Shown: one piece after another, positions 18,914 to 26,097 of the stretch
Layout of the letters: every line of letters begins with the position of its first letter
Numbering within the stretch: the stretch's first letter is position 1
Translations under genes and position numbers: made by a program
Origin: Porphyromonas crevioricanis
Lineage (GTDB): Bacteria; Bacteroidota; Bacteroidia; Bacteroidales; Porphyromonadaceae
NCBI RefSeq assembly: GCF_900167225.1
Contig: NZ_FUXH01000003.1
Location: forward strand, 154,886 to 218,885
DNA: 64,000 bases
Direction of reading: 5' to 3'
The notes under the pieces: model-generated
Databases searched by the model: none
Told to the model about the DNA's origin: nothing
The model's input: only the letters and a program-made list of their open reading frames with translations

Positions 18914-19120
18914 TGCAAATCGGATATTTAGCTGTTTGAGGACTACAATCTCCTATTTTGCTTCAGCTCGTCAGCCAAAAGGCCTCTTGTGTTACATAAC
19001 ACCCCCATCATTGCCAAACTTCATATTTTTGCAAAACTTTCATATACAACCTTGATGACAATGCAAGAACTCCAGGCTGTATTTGGGAAAAAAAGGGGGA
19101 CGGATACACAATAAATGTAA

Positions 19121-19128
19121 TACCTTTG
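19121..19128 (+). promoter_or_regulatory. Putative -7 element upstream of the glycosyltransferase gene
   Basis: TACCTTTG followed by C, 11 bp before the chosen GTG start. It supports a start at or after 19140 rather than at the upstream TTG. The -33 element is unclear. Confidence 0.35.
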
Positions 19129-19139
19129 CGTTCCGGAAG

Positions 19140-20117
19140 GTGAAACTTTCTACTAATTCACATAATCAACTTAGTGTTTTGATCAGTAGCCGGATACCTC
19201 ATGACTCAAAACCTCTCAATGAGGGGGCAGACCAAGGTTCGGACACCAATGGGACAGCATCGACCCTTTCTGAGGCACCATATGCTTCGGACTGTTTTTC
19301 GGTTTTGATGTCTGTCTACTACAAGGAAAATCCCAACTTTTTGCATGACAGTTTGCAGTCGATATTCGAACAGAGCTTGCCGGCACCGGAGGTTGTGATC
19401 GTCTGGGATGGGCCATTAACGAAGGAATTAGAGACAATCTTGTGCGACTATAAGCAGCATCACCCTCAAGAGATCAAATACATACGTCTGCCTCAAAACA
19501 AAGGTTTAGGGAATGCCCTCAATATAGGCCTTCGACATTGTTCGCACGAGTTGATTGTCCGCATGGATACGGATGACATAGCTCATCGCAATCGCTTTGA
19601 ACAACAGGTTGCCTACCTGCAGGCTCATCCCGAAGTCGATGTGATCAGTAGTGCCATAGACGAGTTTACAGATTCGCCCGAGGATATTGTCGCCGTTCGT
19701 CGATTGCCTGAGCAACATCAAGAATTGGTACGCTTTGCCAAACATCGCAGTCCGATGAATCATCCGGCTGTAGCTTTTCGCAAAAGCAGTGTGCAGCGAG
19801 CCGGAGGTTATGTGCACTTTCCCTATTTCGAGGATTACTATCTCTGGGCACGTATTATCCAGCAGGGAGGACGGCTCTATTGTTCGCCAGACTCACTGCT
19901 CTCCTTCCGAATGAATCGGGACACCTACGGCCGGCGTAAAGGCTGGCGATACGCCCTGAGTGAAGTTCATTTGCAAAACACTTTCCTCAAAATGGGCTTT
20001 ATCAACAAAGGGCAGTATGTACGCAATCTGTGCCTTCGTGTCCCCCCTCGCTTCATGCCACGTTCGTTGCTATCGATAATCTACAAACACTGTTTGCGAA
20101 AAAAGAGAAAAGCCTGA
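19140..20117 (+). CDS. Family 2 glycosyltransferase
   Basis: Predicted cytosolic GT-A glycosyltransferase of about 325 residues. The catalytic core starts at FSVLMSVYYKENP, and the metal-binding motif is in VRMDTDDIAHR. The GGY...FEDYYLW segment in the second half matches amylovoran/AmsE-like GT2 enzymes used for capsule and LPS sugars. The start is uncertain: GTG at 19140 fits the promoter position, whereas the domain itself begins about 45 residues later. It is followed 73 bp later by a second GT2 gene. Confidence 0.82.
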   Translation: MKLSTNSHNQLSVLISSRIPHDSKPLNEGADQGSDTNGTASTLSEAPYASDCFSVLMSVYYKENPNFLHDSLQSIFEQSLPAPEVVIVWDGPLTKELETILCDYKQHHPQEIKYIRLPQNKGLGNALNIGLRHCSHELIVRMDTDDIAHRNRFEQQVAYLQAHPEVDVISSAIDEFTDSPEDIVAVRRLPEQHQELVRFAKHRSPMNHPAVAFRKSSVQRAGGYVHFPYFEDYYLWARIIQQGGRLYCSPDSLLSFRMNRDTYGRRKGWRYALSEVHLQNTFLKMGFINKGQYVRNLCLRVPPRFMPRSLLSIIYKHCLRKKRKA

Positions 20118-20190
20118 CTTTTCGGATTTTCTTTGTGGTGAAACTCTTCTCGTTCCACCCTTTCAAGCTCCACGTTTGATATTTTGATAT

Positions 20191-21165
20191 ATGTCTTGTT
20201 CTCTCTCTATAGTCGTGCCCGTGTACAATGAATGTGCAGTGTTGCCAGAGTTGTACGAGAGACTCTCGATAGCAGCCCGTCAGACCTGCTCCGATTACGA
20301 ATTGATAATGGTGAATGACGGTAGCACAGACAAATCTCTAGGTCTTATCAAACAATTAGCTGAAGCGGACCCACATCTTTTTTACATTGACCTGAGTCGC
20401 AATTTTGGTCAACAAGTAGCGATCTCTGCTGGCTTGGACTATTGTCGAGGCAAAGCCGTTGTCATTATAGACGGAGATTTGCAAGATCCTCCCGAGCTGA
20501 TCCCTCAGCTCTACCAAAAACACATGGAAGGATACGAAGTGGTCTACGCCCAACGCCGGCACAGATCGGGAGAAGGGTGGATCAAAAGAACTACAGCAAA
20601 GTTGTTCTATCGATTCCTGCACTCAACGTCCCCTGTACATATTCCTCTCGACACCGGGGACTTTAGACTCATAGATCGTAAGATCGTGGATTGCTTAAAA
20701 CGTATGCCTGAGCGGAACAAATTCCTTCGGGCTCAAATTTCCTGGATAGGCTACCGCCAGACAGCAGTCCTTTTCGACAGAGATCCACGTCGACATGGTA
20801 GGAGTGGTTACTCCTTCGGCAAAATGTTCACATTGGCAATAGATGGGATCACAGGCTTCACGACAAAACCCTTGGAATGGGTTGTTCGTTTAGGTTTTTT
20901 TGTGTCAATCGTCTCTTTTCTGTTGATTTTGTACGCCCTTGCCTCCTACTTCTTCGTCGGTCAAACGATGAGTGGTTGGACCTCTCTTTTAGTCAGTACA
21001 ATGTTTATCGGGGGGGTACAGTTGCTGGCTATCGGCACAATCGGCAGCTACATTAGTCGCATTAATCAAAATGTTGTAAATCGGCCTCTCTACTTGGTGG
21101 CAGAGTCTAACTGTAGCCTCGGTAGTGAGTTGCCAAATCAATGTGATCTGACAACAGCAAATTAG
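20191..21165 (+). CDS. Polyprenyl-phosphate glycosyltransferase (GtrB/DPM1-like)
   Basis: Membrane-bound GT2 enzyme of 324 residues that probably loads a sugar onto a polyprenyl-phosphate carrier. The domain begins SLSIVVPVYNE, carries DGSTDKS, the DxD region IDGDLQDPPELIP, and GDFRLIDRK. Two C-terminal membrane helices (about 230-256 and 264-290) match GtrB, ArnC and yeast Dpm1 relatives. The sugar donor is not predictable. It could supply sugars to LPS, capsule or glycoproteins. Confidence 0.87.
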   Translation: MSCSLSIVVPVYNECAVLPELYERLSIAARQTCSDYELIMVNDGSTDKSLGLIKQLAEADPHLFYIDLSRNFGQQVAISAGLDYCRGKAVVIIDGDLQDPPELIPQLYQKHMEGYEVVYAQRRHRSGEGWIKRTTAKLFYRFLHSTSPVHIPLDTGDFRLIDRKIVDCLKRMPERNKFLRAQISWIGYRQTAVLFDRDPRRHGRSGYSFGKMFTLAIDGITGFTTKPLEWVVRLGFFVSIVSFLLILYALASYFFVGQTMSGWTSLLVSTMFIGGVQLLAIGTIGSYISRINQNVVNRPLYLVAESNCSLGSELPNQCDLTTAN

Positions 21166-21229
21166 GTTTTAGTATCTTTCTCCAAGTATTACAGAAGTTG
21201 CTTCATTGCCTCTCTCGCAGTTTGCGACA

Positions 21230-21260
21230 TTTGCACTTTCGCAAAGACTCATTATCTTTG
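21230..21260 (+). promoter_or_regulatory. Promoter of the small lipoprotein gene (TTTG-N19-TATCTTTG)
   Basis: TTTG at 21230-21233 and TATCTTTG at 21253-21260 are separated by 19 bp, an ideal Bacteroidota promoter arrangement. The predicted leader is about 30 nt before the ATG at 21296. Confidence 0.65.
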
Positions 21261-21295
21261 ACGCGAGTAAAAAGAACTTTGAAAACTCAACGATT

Positions 21296-21670
21296 ATGAA
21301 AATTAAGTATTTCGTTTCTTTGGCAGTCGCCACATTGGCTATATTGATTTCTTCAACCTCTTGTGTTAATGAAACTTGCCAAGGTCCAATGGACTATCCT
21401 TTCTTGGCTCACTCGGATGTCATAGACTCTCCGATACCACAAGAAGGCAAGGTCGTTAATGTGTATGTTACACCGGAACGCTATGCCGCCGCTTGGGAAA
21501 TTTTAGTGGTAGAGGGAGATGAAAGCCATGTAATTGCTGCTTCTGCTAGCCCTACGGCTGTAACAATTTCTGCTAATGCCACCGGTAAGGAACGTATGGT
21601 AGAGATCAAAGCCAGACCAAATGGTCAAGAACGCTGGCTCTTTATCACCAACGCCATTCAGCAGAAATAA
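21296..21670 (+). CDS. Small hypothetical lipoprotein
   Basis: A 124-residue protein with a lipoprotein signal ending in STSC (Cys about residue 23). The mature part carries repeated Thr, Ala and Val beta-strand-like segments (AASASPTAVTISANATG) and ends in ITNAIQQK. No family is recognised; it may be a small immunoglobulin- or BACON-like fold. The ATG at 21296 is chosen because the signal peptide starts there and the promoter is just upstream. It stands alone, followed by a strong terminator. Confidence 0.7.
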   Translation: MKIKYFVSLAVATLAILISSTSCVNETCQGPMDYPFLAHSDVIDSPIPQEGKVVNVYVTPERYAAAWEILVVEGDESHVIAASASPTAVTISANATGKERMVEIKARPNGQERWLFITNAIQQK

Positions 21671-21721
21671 GAAGAGATCAGTCCTCGTTGCAGGTACTGC
21701 AAAGAAGTATCCCCTAAAAGG

Positions 21722-21764
21722 CTGTCATCCCCTTGCATTAGAGGTTGGGGATGACAGTTTTTTT
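21722..21764 (+). terminator. Intrinsic terminator after the small lipoprotein
   Basis: CTGTCATCCCC pairs with GGGGATGACAG across a 14-nt loop and is followed by T7. Confidence 0.9.
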
Positions 21765-21824
21765 GTGCACAACACATTTCCTCGAGCTAAATACAAAACA
21801 ACATTAAATCAGAATAAAGGACTT

Positions 21825-22871
21825 ATGGGATTTTTCCGTAATCTGTTCGGTACAGCCAAACAATCGACTACAGAAACAAGCAAGTCAGGACAAAGAAGCG
21901 ATGAAAACACCTCTATCGAAGGCTCTATTTTATCAGAGAAAGAGAAAAGTCGACAAGAAAAACAATCTGAACGGCAAGCTGATACACTTAAGTTCGATGC
22001 CATACGTGCCATGCGTGTTGGAGAACTACGATTTGCCCTATCAGCACTGGAGAAGTCACTGGAGCTGAGCACTCAGTTCGAGACACGCTACTATTATTCG
22101 GAAGCTCTGCTTATGGCTGGAAACAAAGATGAAGCCCTCCGGCAAATGGGGCTCTTGCTGGATGAAGAACCGAACCACCTACCTACCCTATTAAGTCGTG
22201 GCCGATTGTTGTTAGAAATGGATCACTATGCCGAAAGCTTGTCTGATGTGGACAAAGCATTGGCAATTGAAGCCACTCTTGAACCGGACAAAGAAGATCT
22301 AAGTCACTACCAACTCTCCATGATCAAGGCTCGTGCACTCAGAAGCCTGGAACGCTACGAAGAAGCAATCTCTCTCTTGAATTCTCTGTTCGACCTGTAC
22401 CTGGAAAGGGGACAAATCCTCCTATTAAAAGCAGAGATAGAGATTTCCGCCAATCTCCCCACTGAGGCAGACAAGAGTCTGCAGCAAGCTGTGGAGTTAT
22501 TGCCAGAAGAAGAACGCGTTCCTTTACTCATGGCACAGTTGGCCCAATCAAGCTACAATCATGAAGCAGCAATCAGATATTACGAACAAGCTTTGAATCT
22601 GAATCCTTTTTGTATCGAAGCTCTTGTTGCCAAAGCCAGGCTTCGCAGTGAACTTGGAAATACCGATGCAGCTATTCGAGATCTATTAGAAGCTAAGGAG
22701 GGAATGGCTCCTTCCAGAGATCTATTGCAGGCTCTCATCGAACTATACAACTCTCTGGGCAATATCGAAGAGGTTCAGAATTTGGAGAAAGAGCTTTCTG
22801 ACGAAAAATTTGTCGACACAGAGAGTGGCAAAAACAATTTCGATAATCTTTACAGCGGAGGGATATATTAG
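21825..22871 (+). CDS. Tetratricopeptide repeat protein
   Basis: A 348-residue, probably cytosolic protein built from TPR helices. The first 60 residues are charged and low in complexity (many Ser, Glu, Lys). TPR-like units follow from about residue 70: ALEKSLELS, AEALLMAGNKDEALRQMG, YAESLSDVDKALAIE, YEEAISLLNSLFD and EAAIRYYEQALNLNPF. No catalytic domain is visible. The ATG at 21825 is preceded by AATAAAGG. It lies 3 bp before the RNase H gene, suggesting one operon with the two following genes. Confidence 0.8.
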   Translation: MGFFRNLFGTAKQSTTETSKSGQRSDENTSIEGSILSEKEKSRQEKQSERQADTLKFDAIRAMRVGELRFALSALEKSLELSTQFETRYYYSEALLMAGNKDEALRQMGLLLDEEPNHLPTLLSRGRLLLEMDHYAESLSDVDKALAIEATLEPDKEDLSHYQLSMIKARALRSLERYEEAISLLNSLFDLYLERGQILLLKAEIEISANLPTEADKSLQQAVELLPEEERVPLLMAQLAQSSYNHEAAIRYYEQALNLNPFCIEALVAKARLRSELGNTDAAIRDLLEAKEGMAPSRDLLQALIELYNSLGNIEEVQNLEKELSDEKFVDTESGKNNFDNLYSGGIY

Positions 22872-22874
22872 ACA

Positions 22875-23492
22875 ATGAATCGCAAGCAGAAATGCTATGT
22901 TGTTTGGAAAGGACACAACCCCGGTGTGTACGATGATTGGCTTGAATGCAAAGCTCAAGTAGAGGGATACAATAATTCCAAATACAGAGCCTACCCCAAC
23001 CGAGAAGAAGCAATCGCAGCATACGAAGCTGGCTATCATGCTGCTTCGAAAAGCTCCCGAACAGAGGAAAAAGGAGGGGAGCATAAGCCAATTTGGCGAA
23101 GTCTGTCTGTTGATGCTGCTTGTAGTGGTAACCCCGGAGATATGGAGTATAGAGGTGTGTTCACGTGGAGTAAAGAGCTTGTCTTTCATGTGGGGCCTCT
23201 CCCAGGAGGGACTAACAACATTGGTGAGTTTCTTGCCTTGGTGCATGGTCTGGCTCTGTGCAAACAGAAAGGATGGGATCTACCCATCTATACAGATAGC
23301 CGTACCGCGATGGCTTGGGTGCGAGAGAAGAAGTGTAAGACATTGCTTTTGCCTACAAAACAAAATGCGAAGATCTTCGATCTCATCAAACGGGCAGAGA
23401 ACTGGCTTCAGCATAATACATACACAACTCCCATATACAAATGGGATACGGGAAGCTGGTCAGAAATCCCGGCGGATTTCGGGCGCAAATGA
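22875..23492 (+). CDS. rnhA: Ribonuclease H with N-terminal viroplasmin domain
   Basis: Cleaves RNA in RNA-DNA hybrids. Residues 1-55 form a caulimovirus VI (viroplasmin) dsRNA/hybrid-binding domain (YVVWKGHNPGVYDDW, YPNREEAIAAYEAGY), as in eukaryote-type RNase H1. The catalytic domain (about 72-205) has its acidic residues in SVDAACSGNPGD, NIGEFLAL, IYTDSRTAM and the WDTGSW/IPADFGRK end. Its stop overlaps the start of the next gene (ATGA), implying coupled translation. Confidence 0.9.
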   Translation: MNRKQKCYVVWKGHNPGVYDDWLECKAQVEGYNNSKYRAYPNREEAIAAYEAGYHAASKSSRTEEKGGEHKPIWRSLSVDAACSGNPGDMEYRGVFTWSKELVFHVGPLPGGTNNIGEFLALVHGLALCKQKGWDLPIYTDSRTAMAWVREKKCKTLLLPTKQNAKIFDLIKRAENWLQHNTYTTPIYKWDTGSWSEIPADFGRK

Positions 23493-24691
23493 ATCAGTTA
23501 TTTCTCTTTAACCCGGGAAATGAAGCCAGCTATATGTTCCCTAAAGCATCGGCCTATACTCCTCCCTCCATAGTACGACGCATGGAGCAGGATCTCTCAT
23601 CTGTATTTGCCGCACTAGGGACAGAGAGGGATGCTGTTTTTTGCCCTTCCTCCAAAGGAGATTTATTGCTTTGTGCTGGACAACCGGCCATTGCCTATGC
23701 CAAGGAGAGGGACCTTCCACGACATCGGATTTCCAATGAAGCAATGCTCTTGTGTCCATGGGGACCACAAGCTTTCGGCTTTGCAAACTACCAAAAAAGA
23801 ATAGAGAAGCTGGGGCAAAAATTACTTCCTCTTGCTCCTGAACATCCCCATGTTCGTAATTTGATCGATCGCACAACCGCTGCACGATTGATGAGGGAAC
23901 TATCTCAAAACCTTGATTATCCTGCCGAACTCGTTGCTATCCCGTTCCACTCGTCTTCCGAGATAACCAATTTGCCACCCTCCTTTTCCGGTCATGCTTT
24001 GGCCAAACAACCCTATTCTTCTTCCGGGAGAGGGATTATTCCTCTTTCCATTCCTCTGTCAACAGCAAATCGCCAGGCTATAGACAATGCTCTTCTCCGA
24101 TCCGGACATCTCATGCTTGAGCGACGACTTGATAGAGTGGCCGACTTAGCATCGGAGTGGGTGATAGAAAAGGAGGGGCAAGTGTACTTGTGTGGTTATT
24201 CGGCTTTTCGGACGACTGAGCGTGGCAGCTACATCGGAAATTGGCTCTATCCGCAAGAGGAGATTAGACAAAGGTTATCTGAACTGGTGGGAGGAAAGCT
24301 CCTGCGAGAGACGGAAAGAAGGACAAAAGAATTTATAGAGAGGGAATTAGCTCCTTTCTATCATGGTCTTGTGGGGATCGATCAACTTATTTATCGAAAT
24401 AACGATCGACTCGCTTACTATCCGGCCGTGGAAATCAATCTGCGTATGACAATGGGGCATTTGGCAATTAAGCTCGCTGAGCGACTTCTATCCCCGGGAA
24501 GCCGAGGAGTCTTCCGATTAGGGATCGCTTCGGGGGAGGATCTACCTACTCCTTCATTTGATTCGGATGGCCTACTCCGTACGGGAGCTATCAAGCTCAG
24601 TTCACGAGCAGCAGATGCTCGTTTCGAAGCTATCATCGTAGCACAGCAAGAAAGCTCTGCACCCCCTTTTAACCAAGTATTCCCAGCTTAG
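23489..24691 (+). CDS. Uncharacterised ATP-grasp-like protein
   Basis: A 400-residue cytosolic protein that I recognise only as a conserved Bacteroidota type. The start MNQLFLFNPGNEASY overlaps the RNase H stop. A glycine-rich loop (AKQPYSSSGRGI, about 180-190) and a late YYPAVEINLRMTMG segment (about 325-338) resemble the ATP-grasp nucleotide-binding loop and metal-binding strand (usually EINxRxxMG). The reaction and substrate are unknown; ligation of a carboxylate to an amine would fit the fold. Coupling to rnhA suggests cotranscription only. Confidence 0.65.
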   Translation: MNQLFLFNPGNEASYMFPKASAYTPPSIVRRMEQDLSSVFAALGTERDAVFCPSSKGDLLLCAGQPAIAYAKERDLPRHRISNEAMLLCPWGPQAFGFANYQKRIEKLGQKLLPLAPEHPHVRNLIDRTTAARLMRELSQNLDYPAELVAIPFHSSSEITNLPPSFSGHALAKQPYSSSGRGIIPLSIPLSTANRQAIDNALLRSGHLMLERRLDRVADLASEWVIEKEGQVYLCGYSAFRTTERGSYIGNWLYPQEEIRQRLSELVGGKLLRETERRTKEFIERELAPFYHGLVGIDQLIYRNNDRLAYYPAVEINLRMTMGHLAIKLAERLLSPGSRGVFRLGIASGEDLPTPSFDSDGLLRTGAIKLSSRAADARFEAIIVAQQESSAPPFNQVFPA

Positions 24692-24721
24692 TTTACCTTC
24701 CTTTCGTTTGGGATTATCAAC

Positions 24722-24729
24722 TACCTTTG
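24722..24729 (+). promoter_or_regulatory. Putative -7 element of the pnuT-thiN unit
   Basis: TACCTTTG followed by C lies in the 44-bp gap before pnuT. Its start site would fall at about 24736, so the message would be leaderless. There is no room for a TPP riboswitch in this gap. Confidence 0.35.
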
Positions 24730-24735
24730 CGCCAT

Positions 24736-25380
24736 ATGGATTGGAATACTATATCAACTTTTCTACAAGAGAATGCCATAGAGCTTCTGGCCGCAGCAAT
24801 AACTTTTCTCTGGATCTACTTCGAGATAAAGGCTTCCATGTGGATGTGGCCATTAGGTGTCATACTTCCTATTTTCTGGATCTATATCTCTATGGAATCT
24901 CGCTTCTATGGCAACGTAGTTGTCAATACCTACTACCTGATAACCACGATTATTGGCTGGGTCATGTGGGCCCGCAACCCCAAAGGGACAGAACAAGGCC
25001 AAATACGCACACTCTGGGGAAAACTTCTTGCTCTGAGTTTATTAGGTATGGTGCTCCTTGCTGTTCCTACCTATGGTTTGTTGAGCAACTGTTGGGGTTG
25101 GTTTGATATTCCGGCTGAGAATACTAGTTCTCTGCCTTGGGCTGATACTTTGGCCACATTGATTAGCTTCGTGGGGATGATATGGTTGGCTCTCAAAGTC
25201 AAGGAGCAGTGGTTGTGTTGGCTTTTTGCCAATATCTTCTCTTCTATTATATTCTTTCACACTAGATACTGGATCTCCGGGGTCGTATTTGTGGTTAATG
25301 TCTCCCTCTCCGTGATCGGTTACAGACAATGGATTAGAATGCAGAGAGCCCAGTCCCAATCACATTATTCGGCTACTTAG
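24736..25380 (+). CDS. pnuT: PnuC-family vitamin transporter, probably thiamine (PnuT)
   Basis: Inner-membrane protein of 214 residues with about seven hydrophobic segments. PnuC-family signatures include SMWMWPLGV, the NTYYLITTIIGW...W segment and CWLFANI. PnuC itself carries nicotinamide riboside, but the gene is followed 12 bp later by thiamine pyrophosphokinase, the arrangement that defines the thiamine-transporting PnuT subgroup in Bacteroidota. The ATG at 24736 is preferred to a TTG nine bases earlier. The specificity is an inference from context. Confidence 0.8.
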   Translation: MDWNTISTFLQENAIELLAAAITFLWIYFEIKASMWMWPLGVILPIFWIYISMESRFYGNVVVNTYYLITTIIGWVMWARNPKGTEQGQIRTLWGKLLALSLLGMVLLAVPTYGLLSNCWGWFDIPAENTSSLPWADTLATLISFVGMIWLALKVKEQWLCWLFANIFSSIIFFHTRYWISGVVFVVNVSLSVIGYRQWIRMQRAQSQSHYSAT

Positions 25381-25392
25381 AGATATTTTGCC

Positions 25393-26097
25393 ATGCAACA
25401 ACACACACTGATAATCCCTGCTATTTCTGCGAGCAATGCACCATTAGTCTCTATTCTGGCTGCTGGAGAGTTTCCAGCCGAAGGAAGCCTGAGTGCTTCC
25501 ATATTGTCAGCCTCTTATGTAAAGTCTGACCGACGTCTGGTATGTTGCGATGGAGCATTCGACAGATTGCAGAAAGCCGGGTATGGACTGCCGGATGCAG
25601 TGGTGGGAGATTTAGATTCTATTTCTGAAAAAAGTCTCAAAGCCTTGGGAGATCAGGTTCATCGTATGAACGATCAAGAGACCAATGATTTGACCAAGAC
25701 AGTGCATTATGTGCAGAGTCGCTATGCTCCTTCCTCTCTGTGCATTCTGGGTCTTACCGGATTGAGAGAGGATCACACTTTAGGCAACATCGCCCTGCTT
25801 CCCTCCTATATACGCATGGGTTTCGAACTGATTGTGGCTCCTACGCCTTATGGATGCCTCTATGCTTTTGAGGGGAAAGCTCGCATTTTCGGTTCTCCCG
25901 GCCGGCAAGTATCTCTTTTTGATTTTTGTCATTCACCCCTCAGTACAAAAGGGCTCAAATGGGAGCTTCACCGGCAGGTTTTGTCTGAACTCTGGATGGG
26001 GACACTCAATGAGATGCAGGCAGAGAGCTTCGAGGTGAACAGTTCGGCCCCAATTGTTATATCTCTGCAAGACGAGACAAAAAAACGCAGCCGGTGA
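25393..26097 (+). CDS. thiN: Thiamine pyrophosphokinase
   Basis: Transfers pyrophosphate from ATP to thiamine to make thiamine diphosphate. The 234-residue protein has the signature CDGAFDRL, PDAVVGDLDSI, the QETNDLTK segment and LTGLREDHTLGNIALL. It follows the PnuT-like transporter, so uptake and trapping of thiamine are encoded together. Its stop overlaps the GTG start of the next gene. Confidence 0.92.
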   Translation: MQQHTLIIPAISASNAPLVSILAAGEFPAEGSLSASILSASYVKSDRRLVCCDGAFDRLQKAGYGLPDAVVGDLDSISEKSLKALGDQVHRMNDQETNDLTKTVHYVQSRYAPSSLCILGLTGLREDHTLGNIALLPSYIRMGFELIVAPTPYGCLYAFEGKARIFGSPGRQVSLFDFCHSPLSTKGLKWELHRQVLSELWMGTLNEMQAESFEVNSSAPIVISLQDETKKRSR

